64,000 nt of DNA, taken from assembly GCA_963575645.1 (NCBI GenBank), contig OY754464.1, forward strand, positions 77,040,948-77,104,947, in the 5' to 3' direction. The notes beneath the pieces were generated by a model that did no database searches, had not been told where the DNA came from, and was given only the letters and a program-made list of their open reading frames with translations. The position numbers and the translations under genes are program-made. The stretch comes from Xanthostigma xanthostigma. Lineage: Eukaryota > Arthropoda > Insecta > Raphidioptera > Raphidiidae. Of the stretch, positions 20,942 to 32,878 are shown piece by piece (position 1 is the stretch's first letter; each line of letters starts with the position of its first letter).

Positions 20942-21130
20942 TATATATGCATATATAAACAGACATTTCTAAAAATGGAGTCAAACTTCTATGAAACGTC
21001 GAAAAATTTTTTGGTCCGACCTCTAGGTATCGCCATCCGACCGACGCCAATAGTGTAAGTGCCTTAAGGAAAATACACTAACAAAGGAGTCACTAAGTGG
21101 TTTGATACTTTCTAGTGATCCACTTCTCAA

Positions 21131-21745
21131 TCTATACTAATATATAAAGCTGAAGATTTTGTTTGTTTGTTTGAACGCGCTAATCTCAGGAACTACTGGT
21201 TCAAATTGAAAAAATTTTTTTTTGATGGATAGCTCATTTATCGAGGAAGGCTATAGGCTATATAATATCACGCTACGACCATTAGGAGCGGAGCATTAAC
21301 GAAAAATGTATTTCAAAAATAAGCTTCTATTCATGTGAAATTTGCACTAACTAAATATACTCATATTAGCGTTGTGAGTATACAGCCCCGGGTGGCTTAA
21401 TCGGTAGAGCATGCGACTGTCAATATCAGGGTCGTGGATTCGAGCCCCACGTTGGGCGTATATATTTTATTTTGATTTTTTTTTTATTTTCTACTTTGCT
21501 TTCTTCTAAGGCTTACATTTAAATTTATTTTAATTTTATTTAATTAATAAAAAAAAATTATTAGTTAAAAAAAGTATAAATACTTACTGCTTTTTATCGA
21601 CAAAAACTTTTGAACGGTAACTCCAATCATCATGAAATTTGGACACAACATTCATCTCGGTAAACTAAGATGAATGTGTGTACTCATGTTCCTCCCTTCC
21701 CCATTCGTTCTTTTACACCCGGGTGAAACCGGACGGGACCGCTAG
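21131..21745 (+). mobile_element. Non-autonomous Helitron family H1, copy 1, carrying a tRNA-like segment
   Basis: Starts TCTATACTAATATATAAAGC after A and ends CCGCTAG before T. A CCCGGGTGAAACCGGACGGG hairpin precedes the 3' end. These are Helitron hallmarks (5' TC, 3' CTRR, A/T insertion). A tRNA-like block at about 21387-21460 has A box TGGCTTAATCGG and B box GATTCGAGCCC. Confidence 0.88.
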
Positions 21746-21797
21746 TAAAGTATAATTATATCAATTACTTATTTAAGTGTGTGAGATCCTGGATGAT

Positions 21798-22076
21798 GAT
21801 ATAGTAAGTTGTTGTTTTTAGAGGAAGAAGGATCATAGAAAACTATCAAGACGAAATTTTTATTTTTCGCAACGTTTCGTGTTGTAATTAACACTTCATC
21901 AGGCGATCTACAAACATTAATACTAATGAATTTATTTGTGAGATTCATTAGTATTAATGTTTGTAGATCGCCTGATGAAGTGTTAATTACAACACGAAAC
22001 GTTGCGAAAAATAAAAATTTCGTCTTGATAGTTTTCTATGATCCTTCTTCCTCTAAAAACAACAACTTACTATATC
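21798..22076. repeat. 279-bp perfect-armed foldback with hammerhead-like core
   Basis: Arms of about 133 bp appear identical (GATATAGTAAGTTGTTG... / complement) around a short loop at about 21930-21945. Each arm carries CTGATGA (21972-21978), a GTGTT/AACAC stem (21980-21984 with 21991-21995) and GAAAC (21996-22000). Confidence 0.88.
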
Positions 22077-22493
22077 AATTACTTTTCGAAAATTTTAACT
22101 AGTGCAGAGTATGTGGGTTAGTAGGTCAAATTTTAAGTTTTCTGAGAAAATCGCCTATGACGGACGGACACGTAAGTTATTTTATAAAGGCTCCGTTTCC
22201 GTCTTTTGTGGTACGGAACCGTAAAAAGGACAGAAAACAATTTACATTGGCGAAAGAAAGATGAATGTAACAACTTAAGTTAATGTTTGTTGTCAACCCG
22301 CATAATTCAAGTGAATCGTGACACCTCCAAGAATCACGACGCAAGCCATTAAACGCCAGACTTACGTAGATAGTGGTTTACACATTTCCATTTTGCCTCT
22401 CATAATTTATTTTCAAATATTATAAAGCAGTGAGCCGAGAAACCAAAATAGTGTACAGTGGAATTCACTTAAACCGAATTCTCTTATAATGAA

Positions 22494-23046
22494 CTAGCGG
22501 TCCCGTCCGGTTTCACCCGGGTGTAAAAGAACGAATGGGGAAGAGAGGAACACGAGTACACACATTCATCTTAGTTTACCGAGATGAATGTTGTGTCCAA
22601 ATTTCATGATGATCGGAGTTACCGTTTAATTAATTAAATAAATTTAAATGTAAGCCTTAGAAGAAAGCAATGTAGAAAATAAAAAATAAAGTAAAAACGT
22701 ATTCGCCCAACGTAGGGCTCGAACCCACACCCACGACCCTGATATTGACAGTCGTGTGCTCTACCGATTGAGCTAGCCGGCGTTCTATTCTGACAACGCT
22801 AATATGAGTATATTTAGTTAGTGCATTTCACCTGAATAGAAGCTTATTTTTGAGATACATTTTGCAACATTTTTCATTAATGCTCCGCTCCTAATGGTCG
22901 TAGCCTGATTTTATATAGCCTATAGCCTTCCTCTATAAATCTATAAATCACACAAAAACATTTTTTTTCAATTTGAACCAGTAGTTCCTGAGATTAGCGC
23001 GTTCAAACAAACAAAAAAACTCTTCACCTTTATATATTAGTATAGA
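22494..23046 (-). mobile_element. Non-autonomous Helitron H1, copy 2, with tRNA-like segment
   Basis: Minus orientation: CTAG end at 22494-22497 followed by T, TCTATACTAATATATAAAGG-like start at 23046 preceded by A. The tRNA-like block is at about 22712-22785 with B box GGGTTCGAGCCC. Confidence 0.87.
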
Positions 23047-23231
23047 TTCTTGGTATTGTTAATAAACGTCCCTATCAAAGGCGGGTAGATTCAAGTGTGA
23101 GAGCCATATATATAATAGCTACTGTATGAAACATTGACTATTTACTCAATATGCGGTGAGCGACGGCAACAAAGCGTATCGAAACTATATATGTGTCTCT
23201 TTTTTGAAGTAATTCCTTGGTTATTATTATA

Positions 23232-23537
23232 TAGCGGTCTCGTCCCGGTTTCACCCGGGAGCAAAAGAACGAATGGGAGGGAGGGACATGAGTACGTACG
23301 TTCATCTTAGTTTAGAGATGAATGTTGTGTCCAAATTTCATGATGATTCGGAGTTGTCGGACGGACAAGTTTTGAGTTATATTTTGCTCCGCTCCTATTG
23401 GTCGTAGCGAGATTATTATATAGCCTATAGCCTTCCTCGATAATTAGACTATCCAACAAAAACACATTTTTTTTTAACTCGAACCAGTAGTTTCTGAGAT
23501 TAGCGCGTTCAACCAAACAAACTCTTCAATATAGATA
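23232..23537 (-). mobile_element. Non-autonomous Helitron H1, internally deleted copy
   Basis: Keeps the hairpin end (GGTTTCACCCGGGAGC) and the 5' part (AGATTAGCGCGTTCA) but lacks the tRNA-like block. Confidence 0.8.
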
Positions 23538-23539
23538 TT

Positions 23540-24115
23540 ATATTAGCATTGAGTATATCTCTCTTTATCAACAGTCTTGTGTCTTTATCTATGGCGTTAG
23601 CTGTTACGACTTAAAAAAAGACAGAAGTATCTATTTGCACCCTATAATGGCTCGAATTGTGATTTTATTCCTACAGTTTTGAAACCGAGTAAATGATCTG
23701 GCTTATTTATTTTTTACTTTATTAAATACTAATTTTGAAGGTTTAAAATTTCAAAATGCCTTAGATAAAATTTCACAAAGTTAAAAATTCACGGCTTGGC
23801 TAGGCTTCCCTACTCTTCAGCCAGGTTTTCGATTTTGTATTCAGGCATTACAAAAGAAGTACTACACAAATTTTTCAGCTGCCTCAAATGTGTACCCATA
23901 AATGTTTGATAACTCGGTACTGCAAATTTTCCATTTCAACCAGTCGCATTTCGCAAAGCACCTGGGTCTCTTTGGTAGCTTCGCATGTGCGTTTTATGTC
24001 ACGCAAAAGACTAGTAAATTACTAGGGTGTAGCGATGTTACCAAATAAATCGAAGAAGAAATGGTTTGCACACCTATATATAATGAACAGAAAACGAATA
24101 GCTATTCACACATAT
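23540..24115. other. No feature recognised
   Basis: AT-rich, with no supportable frame or repeat boundary. Confidence 0.35.
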
Positions 24116-24226
24116 AGTCTGGACTAGGGAATGCAATACCGGGATCCCGCATACATTTTGCAAGACTAATCTGGGTCGAAAATTTTGCGGGATCTCGCTG
24201 CACTGATGGCGGGATTATAGAGAAGC

Positions 24227-24763
24227 GTGGTTCATACGTGTTACTCAACATATTTAAAAAACAAATTAAATTCAGAAATACTTATTAATGTTTATTATGC
24301 TCATTTTCAGTCTATAATGAGATATGGTCTAATATTTTGGGGCAACTCTGTAAGCATTAAAAAAATTTTAATAATACAAAAATTATGTGTTCGAATCATG
24401 GCAGGCGCTGCTCCTCGAGAACATTGCCGCCCTCTTTTCAAAAAATTAAACATCCTTACGATTATTGACCTTTTTATTCTAGAATGCTCTAATTTTGTCA
24501 GATTAAATCCTGCTCTTTTCAAATCAAACAATATAATACATAGGCACAACACTAGAAATAAAACATCCACTCTGAAAAACGATCAACATCATCTGCAAGT
24601 GACGAGTCGTGGAGCACGCAATGCCATGATTCGAATACATAATAATCTGCCACAGAATGTTAAAAATATTAATATTAGCAAAAAATCCCTTTTTAAAAAG
24701 GAAATAAATAAATTTTTATTGCAAAAATACTTTTATAATTTAAATGAATTTTTTAATAAATAA
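24227..24763 (+). pseudogene. C-terminal part of a Jockey-like LINE reverse transcriptase
   Basis: A 178-residue frame with the post-RT region seen in Jockey-clade ORF2: YYAHFQSIMRYGLIFWGNS, then IQKLCVRIMAGAAPREHCRP and LFKKLNILTI, and near the end HNTRNK and IRIHNNLPQNVK. The polymerase core is missing, so this is a 5'-truncated insertion. The element continues to a (TTA)n tail at about 24829-24855 that marks its 3' end. It is the best-preserved LINE piece in the window but cannot be active. Confidence 0.8.
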
Positions 24764-25385
24764 TGTTGTAATACATTTTATTGTTGACGCCATTAATGTG
24801 TTCTAAAAAAATACTCTCTAATAAAGGGGTTATTATTATTATTATTATTATTAACACGCGGAGGCGCGTGGACTGGCATTTGGCAAGCGAGCGATATTTT
24901 ATCGTGAGCTTACAAAATTAGAAAAACTGTTTTTCAAACAAATTCAAAATATTTTCAAACTTTATATCTGATAGTTCAATTTTCTAGCATTTTATTCCGC
25001 CTCGCGCACCCCACTTCGGTGGTTTGTAGGAGGCGGCTGTAAAGAGTTGTGTAAGTATCATTTACGTCGAGCAAAAAAAATGCGTTGTTTACGTTTGAAG
25101 AAATGTATACACTCCTAAATAAAATTTAAGCTTGTTTGAATTCGCGACCCATAACTCCAATATCCGACAATCCCTCTGACTTGAACGCCTTAACTCCTGG
25201 TCATTTCCTTATGGGCGACTCACCCAGCGCCCTTTTGGAGCAAAATCTTGCAGAAGTCAAAGAAAACTGACTGGCCCGATGGCAGCGTATACACAACATT
25301 TTTTGAACAATTTTATATCAATTTGTCTTTTTCTTTATGTCCAAAAGTATTAATAAACCATTTAATATGTATCAAAAAACTTGTA

Positions 25386-25870
25386 GTCAGAGTGCACGTC
25401 GGCAAAAATTTTATTGATACATACTCTCCCCAAACTTTGTATATGGCTTCATTAGGCCTAGTCTGACACCTATTTCCTCTATGACTTTTCTTGATTTTGG
25501 GGCGTTTTCCCTCTAAAGTTTCCGAAAGATGTCGTTATGACGACATGTAAAAATTTATAGATACTGTTTGTTTTTTTTAATTGGATAGCTTAAAAACTTC
25601 AACCAAAACGCTAAAATAATGTTCTCTGACAAATAACATGAACCAATTAAAATGTCTGACACCTCGAATACGTTCGACATATTCGAGGTGTCACACATTA
25701 TAAATTTTTACATGTCGTCATAACGACATCTTTCGAAAACTTTAGAGGGAAAACGCCCCAAAATCAAGAAAAGTCATAGAGGAAATAGGTGTCAGACTAG
25801 GCCTAATGAAGCCATATACAAAGTTTGGGGAGTGTATGTATCAATAAAATTTTTGCCGACGGGCACTGAC
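25386..25870. mobile_element. TA-flanked MITE family C, copy 2
   Basis: Full inverted arms (GTCAGAGTGCACGTCGG... / complement), TA at 25384-25385 and 25871-25872, and a central GACACCTCGAATACGTTCGA palindrome. Confidence 0.87.
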
Positions 25871-26039
25871 TATTTTTTAATATAGGTTAAAATTAAAACC
25901 ATGAAAACGAGATCTATTAGGTCTTTATTACGATTGAATTGAGAAGTTTGTTCACCCTGCTGGATCCCGCAAATACCGGGATTGAAATTATCTTGCGGGT
26001 TTGCATTCCCTAGTCTAGACTGTAGACACAGCTCGTGAA

Positions 26040-26340
26040 GACACCCGATTTTCATATTGGATATATATCCAAGATTCCCTTCTTGAAAAGATTTGCACTT
26101 CGTATAATTAATAGTCGCAGACTTGTTATTATTCCGTATATACCGTACATTACCGAACGCTGTCGAGCGTAGAATGGGTTTTTGTCAGTGATTTATATAC
26201 ATACAAAATCTCCTCAAGCGTTGTTTAAAATGCGCACATAATGTTTGCGGAATGTTTCAGTGTGGTTACAGTGTGCGTAATGTTGATGCAAAGTCAGGCC
26301 CTAACTACAGTTTCATCTGCAAAAATTCATATTTTATTTC
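26040..26340. other. No feature recognised
   Basis: Short AT-rich stretch between the degraded hAT and a SINE fragment. Confidence 0.35.
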
Positions 26341-26341
26341 C

Positions 26342-26520
26342 TCGAGCGGGGTGGCGTAGTGGCAAGAGCACTAGACTCGCCTTCGGGCGTTAGCGGATTA
26401 GAATCCCGGCGGGGGAAGGTGTGACTGGAACTTTTTCTAGCTGACTGTCGCCGAGAAACGGTAATTCCTGTATTGACCATCTTGCTGAGGTTTTCCCATA
26501 GAGATATAAGTAACTAGAGT
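26342..26520 (+). mobile_element. tRNA-derived SINE-A, 5' partial copy
   Basis: tRNA-like head (TGGCGTAGTGGCAAGAGC ... GGATTAGAATCC) followed by the GAGAAACGGTAATTCC body seen at 32312. The 3' half is missing. Confidence 0.75.
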
Positions 26521-26691
26521 ACGCTAGTTCGTGTGCTTGCCATAAGTGTTCTCAGTTGAGAGAGAGAACGTTGCAAAAAACCCAGAAAACCAGATATTTG
26601 TTTACTCAAATCAGCATTGTTTTGTATCATTAGTTACCATAGAGATAAGGAACTGTTCTCTGTCTGAATTGCAGACACTTTCATAATAATT

Positions 26692-26889
26692 GAAGGAGAT
26701 TTAAATTTGGTGAGGAACAATTGAAAAAATAAGATTTACCAGAGTATCGCTTGTGGCTGACAGGTCGAAAATTATATTTTCATCCTCAGGGTCTATGAAA
26801 ATATAATTTTCGAAACGGTTGTCACAAGCAATACTCTGGTAAAGGTTATTTTTTCAATTGTTCCCCAACCAAACTAAATCTCCTTCAAT
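26692..26889. repeat. 198-bp foldback
   Basis: ATTGAAGGAGATTTAAATTT pairs with AAACTAAATCTCCTTCAAT. Arms match through TTTACCAGAGTATCGCTTGTG and AAAATTATATTTTCAT. Confidence 0.82.
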
Positions 26890-27004
26890 ACATATTTCTG
26901 GAACGAAAATAGGTATCACTAACATATAAAAATAGTGGAGTATGCGGGCATGCCAAGTTGCGTTTTATGGAAAGTTATGGAAATGTCTCCGAAATGGGCG
27001 ATGC

Positions 27005-27489
27005 TAGGCTTGGATAACTCAGATCTGAACCGGTTCAAAGAGCCGGCTCCGACAGAAGATCCGTGAGAGCCGGCTCACTTTTTTATGAGCCGACGGCTCA
27101 ACGGATCCACATAACTCAGTGAAACACTTAATACACTGAAGCACTGTCAGCTCAAATGACTCATGTCTAGCTATGGTACACACTATACGCACAGGCGGTA
27201 CAATGTTTCACTTAAGTCACAACTATTTAAGGTATTGTATTGCATATTGTAATATGCTTTCTGTAACATAGCAAGTAGCAACCTGTAAAACCTCGCCTTA
27301 TAATATTATGTGAGTCAGTCACTGGCATAATATTAGGTGATATGATTGACATGACTCAACTAACTCAGTTGGCTCGAATAACATATTCAGAACTCGGTTC
27401 TTTTTGAACCGGTTCAGGGAGCCGGCTCACATACGGGATCCAGATGCAAAGATGCAGATCACTAAAAAGACCCGTTTATCTCATCTCTA
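27005..27489. mobile_element. hAT MITE family B, copy 2
   Basis: 8-bp duplication GGCGATGC at 26997-27004 and 27490-27497. It is the reverse complement of the copy at 14519-15015, with GAGCCGGCTC motifs near both ends. Confidence 0.9.
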
Positions 27490-27499
27490 GGCGATGCTT

Positions 27500-28135
27500 T
27501 TGGAGCTAAACATGTCCGAAGCTACCCTACTTTTGTTTATAATCACAGTCCGGTACTGGCGGTGTACCAACATAACGCGCTCTAGTTGTGTTTACGTGAA
27601 GACAAACAGCGTACTCAACACTAAGACCTATTCCACACGTGCATTGTTGTATCTCTCACTGTCACCGTGTAAAAAGCCATTGTACAGTCAAAGGAACAAG
27701 GAACTGCACAAACACCATGCCCAAACGAAATTCACGCCAAGTAAATAAATAAGTTACCTTCCAAAGTTTTACCTCTAATTGCCATATTCACCGAACGTAA
27801 GTAGTTATTTATTCGGTTAATTTGTTCTTCGGGTAGCTATTCCTTCAAATAAATAACGAAACATAATTATGTTTACTGCAAGTATAAATCTATTCTGTCT
27901 TATTTCGCCTGATAAAATGGCCGCCGCATAGATCATAATACTTAACCTATATTAAACGTGGAGTATTTTACCTACAGTTGCTCCTGTGAATTTATTTATG
28001 TGTTGTCTATTGTGTCTTTTGTGAATTATATAGTTGTAAAACATTAAAGTTTTGTGTGAAATCGAGTTAGGATAAAACATTATTTCTTTGCCTGCCCCCG
28101 CCATGGTAGCATTTTACAGGAACATTGTCTATCTA
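27500..28135. other. Unassigned stretch with an 84-codon frame
   Basis: A frame at 27494-27748 (plus) contains no domain I recognise. It begins inside the hAT duplication and is probably chance. Confidence 0.3.
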
Positions 28136-28140
28136 ATCCG

Positions 28141-28801
28141 TTTGTTACCATTCCAACCCACAAGTGGGGAATAGTACTAGTTTAGGTCAAAAGTCACTTT
28201 TCAAAAATTTTACAGTTTCTTTCCGTTTTGAGGTCCTTCGAATTAAAAAACATATTTTTGAAAAAACTCTGTGCGTCTGTTAGTCTGTGAACACGATACA
28301 GGTCTAACGGATAAGCGGATTGAAACCAAATTTTGGGAGGATGTTTGGTATGCAAATACGAAGAGCCCTATTGTTTTTGGGAAAAATTGGCGCATGTGCA
28401 GAAGAGACATATGCTAAAACGGTATTTTTTTATATAATAATGGTATACTTTTCATAACGGCTTATTATTCAATTTATTTTTTCAAGAAAGTTTTGTTAAA
28501 AACAATTTATTCTTAACTTTATGGTTTCGGAAATATTTAGAAAATAAAAAAAAATCAGCCGCTCTTTTGTTTTATTAATCTGTCAGAAATAAACTAGTTA
28601 GGCATGCTTTGATTAATTTTTACATGACGTGGAGAATATTATGTAGGTAACCATGGCAATGAAAAGTTAATATCATATTGAATACTAGCAATTACCCGCG
28701 TCATCTTACGCGATATCAAAAATTTTATTTTCTTTATTATAATCAAATGTCAACATTTTTGAAGTTGGAATGGTCCCCTCGCCCAATTGGCTGGAATTTT
28801 T
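28141..28801 (+). mobile_element. Dispersed repeat family P, partial copy
   Basis: Reverse complement match to 8840-9490 from CCACAAGTGGGGAATAGTAC to CCCAATTGGCTGGAATTTTT, after which copies diverge, marking the element end. Confidence 0.75.
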
Positions 28802-29229
28802 CACGTTAAGTTACTCATACCTATGATTGAATTTGAAATTTTTCACACTTGTGAGCAATATTTGCTTTGAAAAAACACCTCGAAGAAGTTGGTTATATTA
28901 TCTGACTTGTTTTTCGAGTGCTCCCCGTAAACCTACATGTCCCTACGATTATAAATTTCATTTAAAACTATCAAGAAAGCTTGCTTATCGTCGGTAGAAA
29001 ATTCAAGAAAACTTTTTTAATAAGTGTCTCTAACATATTTTTCACAGCTGGAAAAGTATTAGTTAAAGCTCTTAAAAAAATATTTGTCTTATAGTTTTCG
29101 CGTCTAGACATTTTTCTTAGTTAGTTAGATAGGTAACATCTGCAAATCTCTCCCATCAGTGGCGGTTCCTCTATGAGCGCTGCAGAGATAACTAAAATCT
29201 TAGGCACTTTATAATAATTTTAGAATGAA

Positions 29230-29784
29230 TTATATATATTAATACGCTAAGGTTAAAGATGTTTGCCTCCCTTTTTATAAAAAACCTCACAATTTCACCA
29301 CATAAATTATATATCATTTTACAGATAATTGCTTGCTCTACTGACATCGACAACTAAAAAATTTATTATTGCTTTTGTTTTTGTAAATTAATTAAAATAC
29401 AGCAACGCTGAACAACGTCTGCCATCTGACCTTCATATTGTAATACAACAGACACAATACTGCATACTGCCATCTGACGGCTTTAATTTTGAAACAGCGA
29501 GTAACGCTGAACAACGCCACAGCAATGCTGCATGATGTCATCTGACGGCTTAGCTCAACGCTTTTGCTACTTGCGCCTCTATATGACAATTTTAGTAAAA
29601 TACTTCTTCGATCTGTCATCTGAGCTTCATATTGTAATACAACAAAAAGAAGAACGTTATAAGCAGTGTGCAAAATTAGAAACGAATTGAATACCTCAAC
29701 CTGCAATCATATTTAAAAAATAATTTTGTAAAGTGATAATTATTATACTTATTTAGTACGAATAATTCGCACAGGTCACACTAG
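29230..29784 (+). mobile_element. Non-autonomous Helitron family H2, copy 1
   Basis: Starts at TATATATATTAATACGCTAA (5' TC decayed to TT) and ends CACACTAG before T. An AATAATTCGCAC hairpin arm lies about 10 nt inside the end. Copy 2 is at 38107-38686. The 104-codon minus ORF crosses both copies but has no domain. Confidence 0.75.
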
Positions 29785-29997
29785 TTTTCCATATTTAACC
29801 AATATTTAATGTTAGGAAATACTATTATAGTTACACAATCTACGCCGAAGTTTAACAGGTACTGGCAAACCACTAAACTCGTGTGTGGCAGATTTTCTAG
29901 CGTTCAGTCGCTGTTCTGCACGCTAAAGCAGCACATGAAACGTCATCATGTACACCGTGCAATTCGTGACAAGTTACTTCGTGTTATTTATATCGGA

Positions 29998-30331
29998 CTA
30001 GCGGTCCCGCCTGGTTTCACCCGGGTGCAAAAAAACGAATGGGGGAGAGAGGCATGAGTACGCACATTCATCTTAGTTGAATGGTGTGCCCAAATTTCAT
30101 GATGATCGGAGTTACCGTTCAAAAGTTTTTGTCGGACGGACAAATTTTGAGTTATATTTTTCATTGATGCTCCACTCATATTGGTCGTAGCGTGATATTA
30201 TATAGCCTATAGCCTTCCTCGATAAATGGGCTATCCTACAAAAAAAAAATTTTCACTTCGAACCAGTAGTTCCTGAGATTAGCGCGTTCAACCAACCAAA
30301 CAAACTCTTCAGCTTTATATATTAGTATAGA
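29998..30331 (-). mobile_element. Non-autonomous Helitron H1, short copy lacking the tRNA-like block
   Basis: CTAG at 29998-30001, hairpin GGTTTCACCCGGGTGC, and 5' end TCTATACTAATATATAAAGC on the minus strand ending at 30331. Confidence 0.87.
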
Positions 30332-30956
30332 TTTGAGCTGCATTATTACAATGAGGCATCTATCACTGTCATATGCTAGAAGTGTTCATTGAATCTATCT
30401 CATTCAGTCAACACCTTTGATGGTTTCGACTCGGCAGTACGTATACATAAATGATACATAACACACGGCTTATAGCAGTAGTGACTAGTGTTACAGTGTA
30501 TGCAAAAAAAATTAATAAATAAAACATTACAATCATTGATGTGACTCGTAATTGAATTACCCCCCTCCCTCATTACTAGCTCCCGGTTGACCCCGCAGGA
30601 CATCCTTTTAAAATGTTCACGCGCCGCAACTGTGGATAGGGAACACCTGAAAATCCATTTTATATGACATTATTTATGTGGAATTAAGATTCGTGAGCTT
30701 TTCAATAGCTATAGCTTCTAAGAAGTTTCATGTTATATAGTTCTTGCAAAGCAGGAATGTTAACGAGGGTATGACAGTTATACCGTAATATTCAAATTGG
30801 AAGACCAAGCAATTGAATAAACTATATAGGAAAATTCAATTTTGTATGATCTTACGGGGCCTTTGAGTTGTAATATACTATTTATGTAGAACGATTTTCT
30901 GTAATGCATTAATGATTTACATATAGCTACGATATCAATAAAATTCATATAGGTGG

Positions 30957-31546
30957 GTGACCGGTAATTGCTCGTATTCCTTTCGGGAGAAGAAACTAAG
31001 TAATTTCTATCATTTGGGGGTGGGATATGCGTCATTTTCGAGAAAATCTACTTCAGTTTTCTTTTTACAAAAATCCGAATTTTGGGAGTTAAAAATAAAA
31101 AAAAATATTTTCACTTTTTGGCTACTAACTGGCCAACCTTCCTAAAGCTAAAAGTCACGATTTTTATTGTTAGATTTTATGTTGTGTGTTAATAAATAAA
31201 TAAAAAAAATTGGTTGTCTGTAAAGTCGGTTTACGGACGATAGCTTTGCGTGATAACGTATTCCGCTCGAATATCATATTTAATAATCACGCACAGGGTC
31301 AGGCGGAACGTTAGGAACGTTACACTTTTTCGTGCATGCAGCCGGTGTTTCATCTTTTTATATTGACGTGATTCATCAATTTATAAGACGTTATCACGTC
31401 AAAAAATAAAATAAAAATTCTTTACAGAAGTGTCATTATCATAAAAAAACGACGCATTTTCGACCCCCACGTGATAAGGTTAAATCATTCCAAATTAGTC
31501 ATACTTTCTTCTCCCGAGAGGAATACGAGCAATTACCGGTAACCTA
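30957..31546. mobile_element. MITE interrupted by a family D MITE
   Basis: Left GACCGGTAATTGCTCGTATT and the right complement AATACGAGCAATTACCGGT define the ends. The family D copy at 31204-31397 sits inside. Confidence 0.75.
31204..31397. mobile_element. Family D MITE, copy 2 (right end truncated)
   Basis: Matches 2594-2805 from AAATTGGTTGTCTGTAAAG to GACGTTATCACGT, but lacks the outer right repeat. Confidence 0.8.
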
Positions 31547-31637
31547 CAATATATTGCATCTTAAATGAAATTTACTGTATAAATTGAAAACGAAAATTTA
31601 AAATCATGTTTTCAATTTATTCAAACAATTTATTATA

Positions 31638-32120
31638 CAGATTGTATCAAATCAAAACGGTCCATAGGACATTCTGTGTGTAAGACAGAGACGATATATA
31701 AAGATCTAAAGCAGTAAGTAAGAATGAGATAAATGATCTCTAATATAGTTACTGTAGTTACGTAAATAAATAATTACGTACACTGTAAATCTTTTTACCA
31801 ATTTATCAATAATTAAAACAACTACAAATAAAATTATGTTGGCGGTTGAATTACCACCATAAAACCATTTAATTATTTGGATTTTTTCCCGAACAGTATA
31901 AATAGCCATTTTATCAATAATTTCACTAGTGAATACTGACATTTGATAAAATTTTGATTTTTACTTTAGAAAACAAAGACGATCAGATTGTATAACCACA
32001 GTAACTAGCTATTAGCGATCATTTATCTCATTCTTACTTACTGCTTTAGTGCTTTATATAATATCGTCTCTGTCTTACACACAGAAGGTTATATGGACCG
32101 TTTTGATTTGATACAATCTG
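31638..32120. mobile_element. TA-flanked MITE family M, copy 1, with HTH-coding relic
   Basis: Terminal repeats CAGATTGTATCAAATCAAAA with TA on both sides. The minus-strand relic reads MAIYTVREKIQIIKWFYGGN, then STAN. Copies are at 41369-41852 and 54834-55350. Confidence 0.88.
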
Positions 32121-32311
32121 TATAAGCAAGTGCCTACATATTAGTGATGTAACGAGTGTCAATTTTTAGAATGCAAATATCTGTTGCCGATATTCAGTTT
32201 TCAAATTTGGCATCGTTTGTCCAAGGTTAAAATTTGACAGCTAAGTCGCACGCACACATTTGTAGTTGTTCTGGGTACTAGGTTGATGAATTATATTAAT
32301 ACTAAATCTAC

Positions 32312-32716
32312 AGAGCGGTGTAGCGTAGTGGTGAGGGCACTAGACTCGCATTCGGGAGGTACCGGGTTCGAATCTCGGCGGGGGCAGATGTGGCCGGGAC
32401 TTTTTCCTGCTGCCTCTCGTCGAGAAACGATAATTACAGTACCGACCATCTTTCATGGTTTCCCTTTATAATTCCAGATAAATATCGAGATGGTTTCTTA
32501 TTCAATGGCCGATTACCTGTCAAACTCCTATGCTCAAAATTTGCCTATACCTTATCCCAATGTCCTAAAATTCCTTCATTCGCCCTTTGCTATTAATTTG
32601 TAGAAATTGAAAAATGTAGAAAATAACGGGAAGTGTAACAGACGGAAAATAGTAATGGTGCGAATGGCTGTTATGACAAAGCCGAGAAAAGGACGTTAAA
32701 CGCATTATTATTATTA
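32312..32716 (+). mobile_element. tRNA-derived SINE-A, full copy
   Basis: Head with A box TAGCGTAGTGG and B box GGTTCGAATC, body with GTCGAGAAACGATAATTACA and AACGGGAAGTG, tail ATTATTATTATTAATA. Other near-full copies are at 38084-39104 and 42523-42936. Confidence 0.85.
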
Positions 32717-32878
32717 ATACTAAATCTAAAGCTTTATTACTTAATGTTAAAGTAAACACTGATAAAAGATATAATTGCAAGATAACAAAAAACCCAAAGT
32801 TGTTTTTTATTTTAAAAAAAGAGTAAGAAAAAAATCTTTCCAATAAAATGCTAAAAAATAAATAATTTTGTCTCATTA

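Larger units (their letters stand above)
24119..26030. mobile_element. Degraded hAT-like element with later insertions
   Basis: GTCTGGACTAGGGAATGCA at the left and its near complement TGCATTCCCTAGTCTAGAC at the right, with CCGGGATCCCGCA subterminal motifs on both sides. It contains a LINE (24218-24855) and a MITE (25386-25870). The target duplication is unclear. Confidence 0.6.

Noticed and set aside
29392-29706. 104-codon minus ORF, also seen at 38330-38608
   Set aside because: It is carried by both Helitron H2 copies, has no domain, and differs by several indels between them, so protein-level conservation is not supported.
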